Source of the DNA: Limnohabitans sp. Rim8
GTDB taxonomy: Bacteria; Pseudomonadota; Gammaproteobacteria; Burkholderiales; Burkholderiaceae_C
NCBI GenBank assembly: GCA_945901045.1
Contig: CAMDKK010000007.1
Coordinates: 1 to 64,000 of the forward strand
Reading direction: 5' to 3'
DNA length: 64,000 bases
Shown here: piece by piece, positions 8,065 through 16,888 of the stretch
Numbering within the stretch: position 1 is the stretch's first letter
How the letters are laid out: each line of letters begins with the position of its first letter
Program-made: the position numbers and the translations under genes
Notes under the pieces: model-generated
The model's input: only the letters and a program-made list of their open reading frames with translations
Database searches by the model: none
Told to the model about the DNA's origin: nothing

Positions 8065-8108
8065 TGTAAATAAAGTTTGACACATTGAACTGTAAGATTA
8101 AAAATACA
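8065..8108 (+). promoter_or_regulatory. Pair of PpsR/CrtJ operators and bchC promoter
   Basis: Palindromes TGTAAATAAAGTTTGACA (8065-8082) and TGTAAGATTAAAAATACA (8091-8108), both TGT-N12-ACA and exactly 8 bp apart, lie between crtF and bchC. TTGACA at 8077-8082 serves as a -35 box, with an A/T-rich -10 candidate (TAAAAA) at about 8099-8104. The second palindrome ends only 3 bases before the bchC ATG, and no Shine-Dalgarno sequence is visible there, so a transcript from this promoter would be leaderless or nearly so. The layout copies the bchC operator pair described in Rhodobacter. Confidence 0.85.
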
Positions 8109-8111
8109 CCC

Positions 8112-9065
8112 ATGAAATCTACAGCCGTTGTTTTTAGCAGACCCAAGGAATTGTCCTTACAGGCGCTCGAACTGCCCCAGGTGCAGGCAGGTCAATTGGA
8201 GTTGGCTGTTCAGTACAGTGGTATCAGCACCGATGCCGAACGCATGTTGTGGGATGGGAGCATGCAAGCCTTTGCAGGCGTGGGTTACCCACTGATACCC
8301 GGTTTTGAAACTGTGGGCCAAGTGGTTAAGGCACCTCAGGGGGCCAAACTCAAAGAAGGCGACATGGTTTTCGTGCCAGGTGCCAATTGCTTTTCCGGTG
8401 TCAAAAGTATGTCTGGAGGGGCCGCATCTCGATTGGTGGTGTCGGATCAAATCGTTGTGCCGGTGTCTGATGTGCTGGGTGTGGACGCCGTATTGTTGGC
8501 CCTTGCCGCAACTGCTTATCACGCTGTTTCAGGCGGGGGTATTGATGCGCCATTCACGCCGCCCGACCTGATCATTGGTCACGGCGTGATGGGCAGATTG
8601 TTGGCGCGTCTCACGGTAGCCGCAGGATGTCCTGCGCCGACCGTTTGGGAAACACAAGCCGAGCTGGCCTCAGGCGCCCAAGGCTACGAAGTTATTCGTC
8701 CAGAGGACGACTCTCGCAAAGACTACAACGCCGTTTACCACATGAATGGCGATACCTTTGATTTGGATCAGTTGATCCAAAGAATTCGGCCTGGTGGCGA
8801 AGTGGTGTTGGCAGGTCTTTACAAACATGGACTGCAGTTCTCTTACTCGCCAGCATTCAGCAGGGAGGCGCGAATTCGTGTTTCCTCCGAATGGAAGAGG
8901 CCCGATTTACTGGCTGTGAATGAACTGGTCAACCGCGGTCAGCTTTCTCTCAAAGGCTTGGTCACACACGTGCAAGCATTTCAATCTGCTAACGCTGCCT
9001 ATGAGACGGCGTTTGGAGATATTTCTTGTCTCAAGATGGTTCTGGACTGGAGCGCTCACGCATGA
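8112..9065 (+). CDS. bchC: 3-hydroxyethyl bacteriochlorophyllide a dehydrogenase BchC
   Basis: The operon copy of BchC (317 aa), which makes the 3-acetyl group in the last steps to bacteriochlorophyllide a. Nucleotide-binding stretch DLIIGHGVMGRLLAR, N-terminal SGISTDAERMLW and C-terminal SCLKMVLDW are shared with the paralog at 2386-3336. The ATG at 8112 is supported by alignment with the N-terminus of the paralog (MKxxA(V/I)VF..PK.L). It sits in the standard crtEF-bchCXYZ order and its stop overlaps the bchX start (ATGA at 9062). Its own operator pair lies immediately upstream. Confidence 0.94.
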   Translation: MKSTAVVFSRPKELSLQALELPQVQAGQLELAVQYSGISTDAERMLWDGSMQAFAGVGYPLIPGFETVGQVVKAPQGAKLKEGDMVFVPGANCFSGVKSMSGGAASRLVVSDQIVVPVSDVLGVDAVLLALAATAYHAVSGGGIDAPFTPPDLIIGHGVMGRLLARLTVAAGCPAPTVWETQAELASGAQGYEVIRPEDDSRKDYNAVYHMNGDTFDLDQLIQRIRPGGEVVLAGLYKHGLQFSYSPAFSREARIRVSSEWKRPDLLAVNELVNRGQLSLKGLVTHVQAFQSANAAYETAFGDISCLKMVLDWSAHA

Positions 9066-10072
9066 AAACACAATCAACATCAACCGAACAAGCCATTCAA
9101 TTTGTGGATCGTCTTCGCAAAGAGGCGGCCTTGCCTACAGAGGCTGTCAGCACGCAGCCCGTCACCAAAGAAACGCAAATCATTGCCATTTATGGCAAGG
9201 GTGGTATTGGCAAAAGCTTCACGCTGGCCAACCTGAGTTACATGATGGCGCAACAAGGCAAAAAGGTTTTGTTGATTGGTTGCGATCCAAAGAGTGACAC
9301 CACCAGTTTGTTGTTTGGTGGCCGCGCATGCCCCACCATCATCGAAACTTCTTCGAAGAAAAAATTGGCGGGTGAAGCGGTTGCCATTGGCGATGTTTGC
9401 TTCAAACGCGATGGTGTGTATGCCATGGAATTGGGCGGACCCGAAGTGGGACGTGGTTGCGGTGGCCGCGGCATCATTCACGGTTTCGAGTTGCTAGAGA
9501 AACTCGGTTTTCACGAGTGGGGCTTTGACTACGTGCTGCTCGACTTCTTGGGTGACGTTGTCTGTGGCGGCTTTGGTTTGCCCATTGCACGCGACATGTG
9601 CCAAAAAGTGATTGTGGTGGCCAGCAACGATTTGCAGTCCCTGTACGTGGCCAACAACGTGTGCTCGGCAGTTGAATATTTCCGCAAACTGGGTGGCAAT
9701 GTGGGTGTGGCCGGCATGGTGATCAACCGCGACGACGGCACTGGCGAGGCTGCCAACTTTGCCGAAAAGGTCGGCATTCCGGTGTTGTCCACCATTCCTG
9801 CCAACGAAGACATTCGCAGAAAAAGCGCAAGTTACGAAATCATTGGTCGCCCCGAATCCGTGTGGGGCCCCATGTTTGCCGAACTGGCCGCCAACGTCCA
9901 TACATCAGTGCCGATTCGTCCCAACCCTATGACGCAAGACCAGTTGTTGGGCTTGTTTGCAGCTTCAGCTGTGGGGCGCGATGTGGTGCTTGAGCCTGCC
10001 ACCCAATTTGACATGTGCGGCAAGACTGACACCAGCAAGCCCACCCTCGAAGTTGTGTACGACGAAGTTTGA
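9062..10072 (+). CDS. bchX: Chlorophyllide a reductase iron protein BchX
   Basis: The NifH-like ATPase (336 aa) of chlorophyllide a oxidoreductase; it reduces BchYZ, which saturates ring B of chlorophyllide. P-loop GKGGIGKS at residues 45-52, switch regions DPKSDTT and [10 protein letters not shown], and the two bridging Cys ligands of the intersubunit [4Fe-4S] cluster, Cys133 (GRGCGGRG) and Cys168 (VVCGGFG), are all present. A roughly 40-residue N-terminal extension precedes the fold, as in other BchX. Coupled to bchC by an ATGA overlap and followed by bchY after 4 bases. Confidence 0.96.
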   Translation: MKTQSTSTEQAIQFVDRLRKEAALPTEAVSTQPVTKETQIIAIYGKGGIGKSFTLANLSYMMAQQGKKVLLIGCDPKSDTTSLLFGGRACPTIIETSSKKKLAGEAVAIGDVCFKRDGVYAMELGGPEVGRGCGGRGIIHGFELLEKLGFHEWGFDYVLLDFLGDVVCGGFGLPIARDMCQKVIVVASNDLQSLYVANNVCSAVEYFRKLGGNVGVAGMVINRDDGTGEAANFAEKVGIPVLSTIPANEDIRRKSASYEIIGRPESVWGPMFAELAANVHTSVPIRPNPMTQDQLLGLFAASAVGRDVVLEPATQFDMCGKTDTSKPTLEVVYDEV

Positions 10073-10076
10073 CACC

Positions 10077-11642
10077 ATGATCAAAACGATCCCTATCGTC
10101 CCTGTTTCAGAAGCTCCGGCGGGCATGAGTACCGCTTTGGAAGGTGACGGCATGGGCTGCCACTCAGGCGGCGAAAAAATGCTGGCTGCGGCCAAAGCCT
10201 CGGGCAAGTCTGAAGTGCTGGCGCAATATGCCAAAGACTATCCTGTAGATCCCAAAGCAGGCCCGCACGATCAGCCGCAGAGCATGTGCCCTGCCTTTGG
10301 CTCCTTGCGCGTGGGTCTTCGCATGCGCCGCACTGCCACCATTTTGTCGGGTTCTGCTTGCTGTGTGTATGGCTTGACTTTCACTTCCCATTTTTATGGC
10401 GCTCGGCGCAGTGTGGGCTACGTTCCTTTTAACTCTGAGTCGTTGGTCACTGGCAAATTGTTTGAAGATATTCGCGAGACTGTTTTCGACCAGGCCGATC
10501 CTGAAAAATACGACGCCATCGTGATCATCAACTTGTGCGTGCCCACGGCCAGTGGTGTGCCATTGCAATTGCTGCCCAAAGAGATCAATGGTGTTCGCAT
10601 CATTGGCGTCGATGTGCCAGGTTTTGGGGTGCCCACGCACGCAGAAGCCAAAGATGTGTTGGCTGGCGCCATGCTGAAATATGCACGTGAAGAAATTGTG
10701 GCGGGTCCCGTTCAAGCGCCTCGCACAGGCCGCTCTGACAAGCCCACCATCACCATGATTGGTGAAATGTTTCCCGCCGACCCGATGATCATTGGCCGCA
10801 TGCTCGAGCCCATGGGCATTGCAGCCGGCCCTGTGGTGCCCACACGCGAATGGCGCGAGCTTTATGCAGCACTCGATTGCGCAGCGGTTGCCGCCATTCA
10901 CCCGTTTTACACCGCCAGCATTCGCGAATTTGAATCAGCGGGTCGCCCCATTGTTGGTTCTGCCCCAGTGGGCCATGACGGCACAGAAGCTTGGTTGCAA
11001 GCCATCGGCAACGCGGCCAATGTGCCTCAAGCCAAAATTGACATGGTTAAAAACATCATGCTGGGTGCCATCAAAGCCGGCTTGGCCAAGTCACCCATTA
11101 AAGGTCGCATCACGCTCAGTGGCTATGAAGGCTCTGAGTTGTTGGTGGCGCGTTTGCTGGTGGAGAGCGGTGCCGATCTGCGCTACGTTGGAACGGCCTG
11201 CCCAAAAACGCCTTGGAGTGCTGCTGACTGTGAATGGTTGCAAGCACGTGGTGTGCATGTGCAATACCGCGCATCGCTTGAACAAGACATGGCTGCCATG
11301 CACGAGTGGAAGCCCGATTTGGCCATTGGGACCACACCGGTGGTGCAAGCGGCCAAAGAGCTCAGCATTCCCAGCCTGTATTTCACCAACCTCATTTCTG
11401 CACGCCCCTTGATGGGTCCGGCTGGTGCAGGTTCTTTGGCACAGGTGATCAATGGCGCGATTGCCAACAAGTCGCGCTTTGATGAAATGAAAGCTTTCTT
11501 TGGTGACACCGGCACAGGCCATGCAGCAGGCGTTTGGGAAGCCTCACACGGTGTGCCGCAAAATCGCCCTGAATTTGAAGCCGAAACGCGCAGGCAGCTT
11601 GAAAAGCTCGCCAAAAAACGCAAAGCGGAGGCCATGATCTGA
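10077..11642 (+). CDS. bchY: Chlorophyllide a reductase subunit BchY
   Basis: NifD/BchN-like subunit (521 aa) of chlorophyllide a oxidoreductase. Conserved Cys that can hold the NB-type cluster are seen in [17 protein letters not shown] and GSACCVYG in the first 100 residues, and the catalytic fold continues with the usual nitrogenase-like Gly-rich stretches. The start at 10077 gives the expected N-terminus; a longer in-frame reading would overlap bchX. The TGA stop shares bases with the bchZ ATG (11640-11644), so BchY and BchZ are made in a coupled way. Confidence 0.95.
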   Translation: MIKTIPIVPVSEAPAGMSTALEGDGMGCHSGGEKMLAAAKASGKSEVLAQYAKDYPVDPKAGPHDQPQSMCPAFGSLRVGLRMRRTATILSGSACCVYGLTFTSHFYGARRSVGYVPFNSESLVTGKLFEDIRETVFDQADPEKYDAIVIINLCVPTASGVPLQLLPKEINGVRIIGVDVPGFGVPTHAEAKDVLAGAMLKYAREEIVAGPVQAPRTGRSDKPTITMIGEMFPADPMIIGRMLEPMGIAAGPVVPTREWRELYAALDCAAVAAIHPFYTASIREFESAGRPIVGSAPVGHDGTEAWLQAIGNAANVPQAKIDMVKNIMLGAIKAGLAKSPIKGRITLSGYEGSELLVARLLVESGADLRYVGTACPKTPWSAADCEWLQARGVHVQYRASLEQDMAAMHEWKPDLAIGTTPVVQAAKELSIPSLYFTNLISARPLMGPAGAGSLAQVINGAIANKSRFDEMKAFFGDTGTGHAAGVWEASHGVPQNRPEFEAETRRQLEKLAKKRKAEAMI

Positions 11643-13108
11643 TGCTAGTTCTTGACCACGATCGCGCTGGAGGCTATTGGGGGGCGGTGTATGTGTTCAC
11701 CGCCATCAAAGGCTTGCAAGTTGTCATTGACGGCCCAGTGGGCTGCGAGAACTTGCCTGTCACTTCGGTGCTGCATTACACCGATGCCCTGCCGCCCCAC
11801 GAGCTACCGATTGTGGTGACCGGTTTGGCAGAAGAACAATTGGGTCGCGAAGGCACCGAAGGCGCAATGCGCCGTGCGCACGCGACGCTCAACCCTGACT
11901 TACCCTCTGTGGTGGTCACGGGTTCGATTGCTGAAATGATTGGTGGTGGCGTCACGCCCGAAGGCACCAACCTGCAACGCTTTTTACCCCGTACCATCGA
12001 CGAAGATCAATGGCAATGCGCGAACCGCGCCATGTACTGGCTGTGGCAACAGTACGGTATCAAGCATGTGCCTAAGCGCGAGCGCAAAGAGGGCGAGCGT
12101 CCTCGTGTCAACATCATTGGACCCAGCTACGGCACCTTCAACTGCCCAAGCGATTTGGCTGAAATTCGCCGTTTGGTCCAAGGCATTGGCGCAGAAGTCA
12201 ACATGGTCTTCCCATTGGGTTCACACCTTGCAGATGTTTCGCGTTTGGTCGAAGCCGATGTGAACATTTGCATGTACCGCGAGTTCGGTCGCATGCTCTG
12301 TGAAGCCTTAGAGCGCCCCTATTTACAAGCGCCCATTGGCTTGCACAGCACCACCAAATTTTTACGGTCCCTGGGTGAATTGCTTGGCCTGGATCCAGAG
12401 CCTTTCATCGAAAGAGAAAAGCACAGCACCATCAAACCCATCTGGGATTTGTGGCGCTCGGTCACGCAAGACTTTTTTGGTACCGCCAACTTCGGCGTTG
12501 TCGCCAATGAAACCTACACGCGCGGCATTCGCCACTTCTTAGAAGACGAAATGGGCCTGCCTTGCAACTTTGCCATCTCACGCATAGCGGGTGCCAAAAC
12601 GGACAACGCAGAAGTGCGCAGACTGGTCACCGAAAAAACACCGCTTATCCTGTACGGCAGTTACAACGAGCGCATTTATTTGGCCGAGTGTGGTGGCGGC
12701 GGCATGATGAAAACCAGTTTCATACCGGCCAGTTTTCCCTTGCCCATCATTCGTCGCCATACCGGTACGCCTTTCATGGGTTACGCCGGCGCCACTTACA
12801 TCATCCAAGAGTTTTGCAACGGCCTGTTCGATGCCCTTTTCCACATCCTGCCATTGGGCACGGAGATGGACAAAATCGAGGGCACCCTGGGTCGCTCTGC
12901 GCCCAATACCACTGTCCCGTGGGAGCCTGAGGCGCAAGACATATTAGAAGCTTTGCTGGAACAACAACCGGTATTGGTTCGAATTTCAGCAGCGAAGCGA
13001 ATGCGCGATCAAGCGGAGCGAGATGCACGGGAAACCGGCCGCTCTCATGTTGAAGCGGAAAGATTCACAGAATTGTTCGGTAAAGCGAATGAAGGAGCAC
13101 ATGCATGA
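11642..13108 (+). CDS. bchZ: Chlorophyllide a reductase subunit BchZ
   Basis: NifK/BchB-like subunit (488 aa) forming the BchYZ catalytic component with BchY. It begins directly with the typical [18 protein letters not shown] block, and contains [12 protein letters not shown] and a C-terminal proto(chlorophyllide)-reductase-type helical end. The stop (13106-13108) overlaps the start of a 41-aa ORF and leads into the puf genes, as in other purple bacteria where bchZ runs into puf and superoperonic transcripts are common. Confidence 0.95.
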   Translation: MLVLDHDRAGGYWGAVYVFTAIKGLQVVIDGPVGCENLPVTSVLHYTDALPPHELPIVVTGLAEEQLGREGTEGAMRRAHATLNPDLPSVVVTGSIAEMIGGGVTPEGTNLQRFLPRTIDEDQWQCANRAMYWLWQQYGIKHVPKRERKEGERPRVNIIGPSYGTFNCPSDLAEIRRLVQGIGAEVNMVFPLGSHLADVSRLVEADVNICMYREFGRMLCEALERPYLQAPIGLHSTTKFLRSLGELLGLDPEPFIEREKHSTIKPIWDLWRSVTQDFFGTANFGVVANETYTRGIRHFLEDEMGLPCNFAISRIAGAKTDNAEVRRLVTEKTPLILYGSYNERIYLAECGGGGMMKTSFIPASFPLPIIRRHTGTPFMGYAGATYIIQEFCNGLFDALFHILPLGTEMDKIEGTLGRSAPNTTVPWEPEAQDILEALLEQQPVLVRISAAKRMRDQAERDARETGRSHVEAERFTELFGKANEGAHA

Positions 13109-13230
13109 AAGATGTGCACTTGATTTTGTTGGACCGACAATCCTTCGGCCTGGCCGAGGGTCCACCTGTTGCGGTGTCAAAGCCACAACAGTCCGTCCTG
13201 AACCCGCAAGGGTTCAGGGAGTTGCCGTAA
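13105..13230 (+). CDS. Small ORF between bchZ and pufB (41 aa)
   Basis: An open frame of 41 codons whose ATG overlaps the bchZ stop (ATGCATGA), with GAAGGAG upstream inside bchZ, so it could be translated by coupling. There is no membrane helix, and it does not look like PufQ, the small protein found at this place in Rhodobacter, which has one. Its last codons form the descending arm of a perfect hairpin (13197-13218). It may be a leader peptide whose translation affects that hairpin, or simply an untranslated spacer. No recognisable family. Confidence 0.4.
   Translation: MKDVHLILLDRQSFGLAEGPPVAVSKPQQSVLNPQGFRELP
13197..13218 (+). other. Perfect hairpin upstream of pufB
   Basis: CCTGAACCC-GCAA-GGGTTCAGG: a 9-bp perfect stem closed by a GNRA-type tetraloop, 36 bases before the pufB ATG. 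There is no T run, so it is not a terminator. In purple bacteria, structured intercistronic RNA around puf genes sets segmental mRNA stability; this hairpin would form a stable 5' end for a processed puf transcript after separation from bchZ. That role is inferred. Confidence 0.7.
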
Positions 13231-13254
13231 GGCATTTAGAAAGAGGCACAAACT

Positions 13255-13398
13255 ATGACTGATGCAGCTAACCCTTCAGGGCTGACAGACGAAGAAGCCC
13301 AAGAGTTTCACCAGTACTTCATACAGGGCTACCTGTTGTGGGCTGTGGGAGCTTTCTTCGCCCACAGCTTGGTGTGGATCTGGCGTCCCTGGTTCTAA
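13255..13398 (+). CDS. pufB: Light-harvesting 1 beta polypeptide PufB
   Basis: A 47-aa LH1 beta chain. It has the typical beta layout: an acidic, hydrophilic N-terminus (TDEEAQEFHQYF), one membrane helix, the bacteriochlorophyll-ligating His37 in FFAHSLVW, and the aromatic C-terminal end WIWRPWF whose Trp residues bond to the BChl acetyl group. A second conserved His sits at residue 19. AGAGG lies about 10 bases before the ATG. The gene is flanked on both sides by perfect hairpins (13197-13218 and 13390-13406). It forms the LH1 ring with PufA around the reaction centre. Confidence 0.95.
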   Translation: MTDAANPSGLTDEEAQEFHQYFIQGYLLWAVGAFFAHSLVWIWRPWF

Positions 13399-13406
13399 AA
13401 GAACCA
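13390..13406 (+). other. Hairpin over the pufB stop codon
   Basis: TGGTTCT-AAA-AGAACCA: a 7-bp perfect stem with a three-base loop that contains part of the pufB TAA stop. It separates pufB from the 74-aa membrane ORF, whose ribosome binding site GGAGGT follows at 13413. It could slow 3'-5' decay of the pufB segment or tune translation of the next gene. No T tract follows. Confidence 0.6.
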
Positions 13407-13422
13407 TTCAATGGAGGTATGT

Positions 13423-13647
13423 ATGACAAATTTGAACGACAGCAAAATAACCCATGACCCGATTGATCATTATGAAGGTTATTGGATGATTTTTGTATTG
13501 CTTTTCGTGCTGTTCATCGCAATTGCTTTAGTTGGCCAAATGTTCTTTATTGATTGGCGCATTTGGCTTCCTGGAGCAGAAAAATCGATGACTCTGCTGG
13601 ATGGCGTGAGTTCTTCTGTACATACCGTTATTTCTCAAGTGATTTAA
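13423..13647 (+). CDS. Unrecognised single-helix membrane protein between pufB and pufA (74 aa)
   Basis: A 74-aa protein with a strong ribosome binding site (GGAGGT at 13413-13418) and ATG at 13423. It has a polar N-terminus with two His and Asp/Glu, one membrane helix (about residues 22-44) ending in FFIDWRIWLPG, and a C-terminal tail of about 25 residues. In the usual puf operon pufA directly follows pufB, so an inserted membrane gene here is unusual. The WRIW end after the helix recalls the WRPW end of PufB, but the BChl-ligating His is absent (a Gln falls there by position) and the spacing from the N-terminal His differs. It does not resemble PufX or PufQ. By context it is likely a minor LH1-RC subunit or assembly factor; the function is unproven. 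Confidence 0.8.
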   Translation: MTNLNDSKITHDPIDHYEGYWMIFVLLFVLFIAIALVGQMFFIDWRIWLPGAEKSMTLLDGVSSSVHTVISQVI

Positions 13648-13661
13648 GAAAGGAATTTACT

Positions 13662-13859
13662 ATGTGGCGCATGTGGCGTGTAATAGATCCCCGCAAGGCA
13701 ATTGTTCTGACCGGACTCATGATTGCCTTTATTTCAACATCGATTCATCTGATTCAAATCAGTGGCGATCGGTACAACATCAACAGCTGGCATCCCGATA
13801 CGGCCAAAGCCGCAGCGGCGAGAGTTCAGCCACAAAATGCGGCTTTGCCGCAAAAGTAA
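13662..13859 (+). CDS. pufA: Light-harvesting 1 alpha polypeptide PufA
   Basis: A 65-aa LH1 alpha chain. The N-terminus MWRMWRVIDPRKAI is the typical alpha start (membrane-interface Trp and Arg, then Asp-Pro-Arg), followed by one membrane helix with the BChl-ligating His in STSIHLIQIS and a hydrophilic Ala/Gln-rich C-terminal tail. AGAAAGGA lies just upstream. It is separated from pufB by the 74-aa ORF. Downstream lies a stem-loop that probably protects the pufBA part of the message, then pufL. Confidence 0.95.
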   Translation: MWRMWRVIDPRKAIVLTGLMIAFISTSIHLIQISGDRYNINSWHPDTAKAAAARVQPQNAALPQK

Positions 13860-13879
13860 GGACCCTTGGTCTTTATTCA

Positions 13880-13918
13880 GGCAGACGTACGTCGCTCAAT
13901 TTGAACGCTACGTCTGTC
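13880..13918 (+). other. Intercistronic stem-loop between pufA and pufL
   Basis: GGCAGACGTA at 13880-13889 pairs with TACGTCTGTC at 13909-13918 (10 pairs with one G-U), with a loop of 19 bases. A short T-rich stretch follows (CCTTTTAATTTT). Stem-loops in the pufA-pufL gap are known in Rhodobacter to stabilise the pufBA segment, so that light-harvesting chains are made in excess over reaction-centre subunits; this is the likely role here. It may also end some transcripts. Confidence 0.75.
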
Positions 13919-13984
13919 CTTTTAATTTTCTGAAATTAAGCCCACAAGACCTCGAAAACAGCCATTTGGTCGGAGGATGCCAGT

Positions 13985-14812
13985 ATGTCCATGTTAAGTT
14001 TTGAACGCAAATACCGTGTACGCGGTGGTACTCTTTTTGGAGGCGACCTGTTTGATTTTTGGGTCGGTCCTTTCTACGTTGGATTCTTCGGAATCACAAC
14101 CCTGTTTTTTGCACTTTCCGGCACCATGATGATTTTGTGGGGCGCTGCCATGGGCCCCACTTGGAACGTCTGGCAAATCAATATTGCCCCGCCCGACATT
14201 GCTTATGGCTTGCGTTTTGCACCCATGATGGAGGGGGGATTGTGGCAACTGATCACTGTCTGCGCCATTGGTTCTTTCGTGTCCTGGGCATTGCGCGAAG
14301 TTGAAATTGCCCGCAAGCTAGGCATGGGCTTGCATGTCCCGGTCGCCTTTGGTATGGCGATCTTGGCGTATGTCAGTTTGCAAGTGATCCGTCCCGTGCT
14401 GATGGGTGCATGGGGACATGCATTCCCCTACGGCATCTACAGCCATCTTGACTGGGTCAGCAACACTGCTTATCAGTACTTGCACTTTCACTACAACCCG
14501 TGGCACATGATTGCTGTGACTTTGTTTTTCGCAGCCACCCTCGCGCTCTCGATGCACGGCGGCTTGGTGCTGTCTGCTACCAACCCAGGCAAAGGTCAGG
14601 TGGTCAAGACACCTGAACATGAGGACACGTTCTTCCGCGACCTGATTGGCTACTCCGTGGGCACTTTGGGCATTCACCGCTTGGGCTTGTTCTTGGCGCT
14701 GGCAGGTGTTTGGTTTGGCATAGTTTGTATTGTGGTGAGTGGTCCGTTTTGGACTGGCGCTTGGCCTGAATGGTGGAGCTGGTGGCTCAACATGCCCATC
14801 TGGCGTACCTAA
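13985..14812 (+). CDS. pufL: Reaction centre L subunit PufL
   Basis: L subunit (275 aa) of the type-II reaction centre; five membrane helices bind the special pair, accessory BChl, bacteriopheophytin and quinones with PufM. Recognised by [17 protein letters not shown] at the N-terminus, [14 protein letters not shown], and the His-rich [11 protein letters not shown] stretch; MHGGLVLSA carries a conserved His that with GIHRLG contributes to the non-haem iron site. The length is normal. GGAGG lies 8 bases before the ATG at 13985. Confidence 0.97.
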   Translation: MSMLSFERKYRVRGGTLFGGDLFDFWVGPFYVGFFGITTLFFALSGTMMILWGAAMGPTWNVWQINIAPPDIAYGLRFAPMMEGGLWQLITVCAIGSFVSWALREVEIARKLGMGLHVPVAFGMAILAYVSLQVIRPVLMGAWGHAFPYGIYSHLDWVSNTAYQYLHFHYNPWHMIAVTLFFAATLALSMHGGLVLSATNPGKGQVVKTPEHEDTFFRDLIGYSVGTLGIHRLGLFLALAGVWFGIVCIVVSGPFWTGAWPEWWSWWLNMPIWRT

Positions 14813-14831
14813 TTAAAGAGAGGAAATTGAA

Positions 14832-15806
14832 ATGGCCGAATACCAAAATCTTTTCACCTCGGTGCAGCCCGTTGGGCCTTTGCACCACGGCATAGACTTA
14901 CCGCGCGGTGACGACAAGCGCACGGGAGAACCTTTTCTGGTGCACCTGTTTGGTCGCATTGGCAATGCGCAAATTGGACCCGTCTATCTCGGATCACTCG
15001 GTGTAGCCTCCCTGATTTTCGGCATCGCTGCGTTCAACATCATTGGTTTCAATATGTTGGCCTCTGTGGACTGGAACCCCATTCAGTTGATTCGACAGTT
15101 ATTTTGGCTGGCGCTAGAGCCACCGCCGCCTGCTTATGGCTTGAATTTCCCCCCCCTTGAACAAGGTGGATGGTGGCTTATCGTTGGCTTCATGCTGACC
15201 ACTTCCATCTTGCTTTGGTGGGCTCGCACTTACCGGCGAGCACGTCAATTGGGTTTGGGAACGCATGTGGCTTGGGCTTTTGCGGCTGCTATTTGGCTCT
15301 ACTTGGTCTGCGGTTTTTTCCGCCCCATCATGATGGGCAGTTGGTCTGAGGCGGTACCCTTCGGGATCTTTCCGCACTTAGATTGGGTCTCGGCCATCTC
15401 GCTGCGCTACGGCAACTTGTTCTACAACCCGTTCCATGCCTTGTCGATTGTGTTCTTGTATGGCTCGGTGCTGTTGTTTGCAATGCACGGTGCCACCATC
15501 TTGGCCGTCGGACGTTACGGCGGTGAGCGTGAGATTGAACAAATTGTAGACCGCGGTACGGCTTCTGAGCGTGCTGGCTTGTTCTGGCGCTGGACCATGG
15601 GCTTTAATGCCAGCATGGAATCCATTCACCGCTGGGCTTGGTGGTTCGCAGTGCTGTGCCCCTTGGTTGGCGGTGTCGGTATCTTGCTCACAGGAACCGT
15701 CGTTGACAACTGGTACCTCTGGTCTGTCAAACACCATGTTGTGCCTGCCTACCCATTGGGCAGCCCTGTTGTGGTCGATCCAGCTATTCTGGGAGTGAAA
15801 CCATGA
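14832..15806 (+). CDS. pufM: Reaction centre M subunit PufM
   Basis: M subunit (324 aa) of the type-II reaction centre, partner of PufL. Five membrane helices; recognised by [30 protein letters not shown] and SIHRWAWW, which supply chlorophyll and iron ligands. The extra C-terminal residues compared with PufL are usual for species with a bound tetraheme cytochrome. GAGAGGAAA lies upstream of the ATG at 14832, and the stop overlaps the pufC start by four bases. Confidence 0.97.
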   Translation: MAEYQNLFTSVQPVGPLHHGIDLPRGDDKRTGEPFLVHLFGRIGNAQIGPVYLGSLGVASLIFGIAAFNIIGFNMLASVDWNPIQLIRQLFWLALEPPPPAYGLNFPPLEQGGWWLIVGFMLTTSILLWWARTYRRARQLGLGTHVAWAFAAAIWLYLVCGFFRPIMMGSWSEAVPFGIFPHLDWVSAISLRYGNLFYNPFHALSIVFLYGSVLLFAMHGATILAVGRYGGEREIEQIVDRGTASERAGLFWRWTMGFNASMESIHRWAWWFAVLCPLVGGVGILLTGTVVDNWYLWSVKHHVVPAYPLGSPVVVDPAILGVKP

Positions 15807-16825
15807 AAATTATGCTTAAAACTGCACTTTGCTTGATGGCAGTTGTGATGTTGGCGGGTTGTGAAAGACCGCCCATTGAAACGGTTCAAACTGGTTTTCG
15901 TGGCACGGGTATGGAGCAAATCTACAACCCTCGCACCCTCGCCAAGCAGGCGTCTCTGAATACCGCACCCGCTGCCGCAGAGGCCGCCTCAGAGGATGGT
16001 CCCAAAGCCAAGGACGTTTACAAAAATGTTCAAGTTTTAGGCGATCTGAGCGTGGGCCAGTTCAACCGCCACATGGCAGCCATTACCCAATGGGTTGCAC
16101 CAGAAGCGGGTTGTGCTTATTGCCACAATGTTCAAAATTTTGCAGACGATGACAAGTACACCAAGGTGGTGGCCAGGCGCATGATCGAGATGACCCAAAA
16201 AGTGAATCAAGACTACAAAGCGCACGTAGCTGAAACCGGTGTGACTTGCTACACATGTCACCGAGGCAACAACATCCCGACGCAAGTTTGGACAGCTCCA
16301 AAAGACCGACTTTATGCAAACAGCTTATTGGGCGATTTGGCAGGTCAAAACATGGCCACCAAAGCAGCCGGTTTGACGTCTTTGCCATCTGATCCTTTTT
16401 CGCCTTACCTCATGAATGCACAGCCAATTCGTGTCAACAGCAACACAGCCATGACCGGTGTGGGCGCGAATGCCAATCGCGCATCGACCAAGCAAGCTGA
16501 GCACACTTATTCGCTGATGGTGCACATGTCGGAATCTCTGGGTGTGAATTGCACGTATTGCCACAACACACGCAACTTTGCCTCTTGGGAAGAGTCAAGG
16601 CCAGAACGGGTGACGGCATGGCACGGCATTCGGATGGCACGGGATTTGAACAATGAATACATCATTCCGCTCACCGATCAGTTTCCGGCAAATCGCCTCG
16701 GACCCAAGGGCGATGTCGCCAAAGTCAATTGCAGCACTTGCCATCAAGGCGCCTACAAACCGCTTTATGGTGCAAAAATGGCCAAAGACTTTCCAGAGCT
16801 TCAGACTCTTGCGGCAAAGCCTTAA
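15803..16825 (+). CDS. pufC: Reaction-centre tetraheme cytochrome c PufC
   Basis: Periplasmic electron donor to the special pair (340 aa). The lipobox LAGC puts the lipidated Cys at residue 20. Four haem sites CAYCH (104-108), CYTCH (149-153), CTYCH (250-254) and CSTCH (310-314) are all intact, and Met residues that can be sixth ligands lie in the preceding helices. It is translationally coupled to pufM (ATGA at 15803). It probably receives electrons from the HiPIP or a soluble cytochrome c, and needs the Ccm system encoded at 55933-62966 for haem attachment. Confidence 0.97.
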   Translation: MKIMLKTALCLMAVVMLAGCERPPIETVQTGFRGTGMEQIYNPRTLAKQASLNTAPAAAEAASEDGPKAKDVYKNVQVLGDLSVGQFNRHMAAITQWVAPEAGCAYCHNVQNFADDDKYTKVVARRMIEMTQKVNQDYKAHVAETGVTCYTCHRGNNIPTQVWTAPKDRLYANSLLGDLAGQNMATKAAGLTSLPSDPFSPYLMNAQPIRVNSNTAMTGVGANANRASTKQAEHTYSLMVHMSESLGVNCTYCHNTRNFASWEESRPERVTAWHGIRMARDLNNEYIIPLTDQFPANRLGPKGDVAKVNCSTCHQGAYKPLYGAKMAKDFPELQTLAAKP

Positions 16826-16840
16826 ACTCTGAAAATCACC

Positions 16841-16873
16841 AGGCCTGCATCCTTTGCGGTGCAGGCCTTTTTT
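16841..16873 (+). terminator. Terminator of the puf operon
   Basis: AGGCCTGCA (16841-16849) and TGCAGGCCT (16860-16868) form a perfect 9-bp stem with a 10-base loop, followed by a T run to 16873. It lies 15 bases after the pufC stop and ends only 15 bases before the crtA start, so crtA-crtD-crtC need read-through or a promoter inside the region. Confidence 0.92.
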
Positions 16874-16888
16874 AATGGCAATTCGCAA

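Noticed and set aside
13423-13647. 74-aa ORF as PufX or PufQ
   Set aside because: Position (between pufB and pufA) and sequence differ from both; PufX follows pufM and PufQ precedes pufB.
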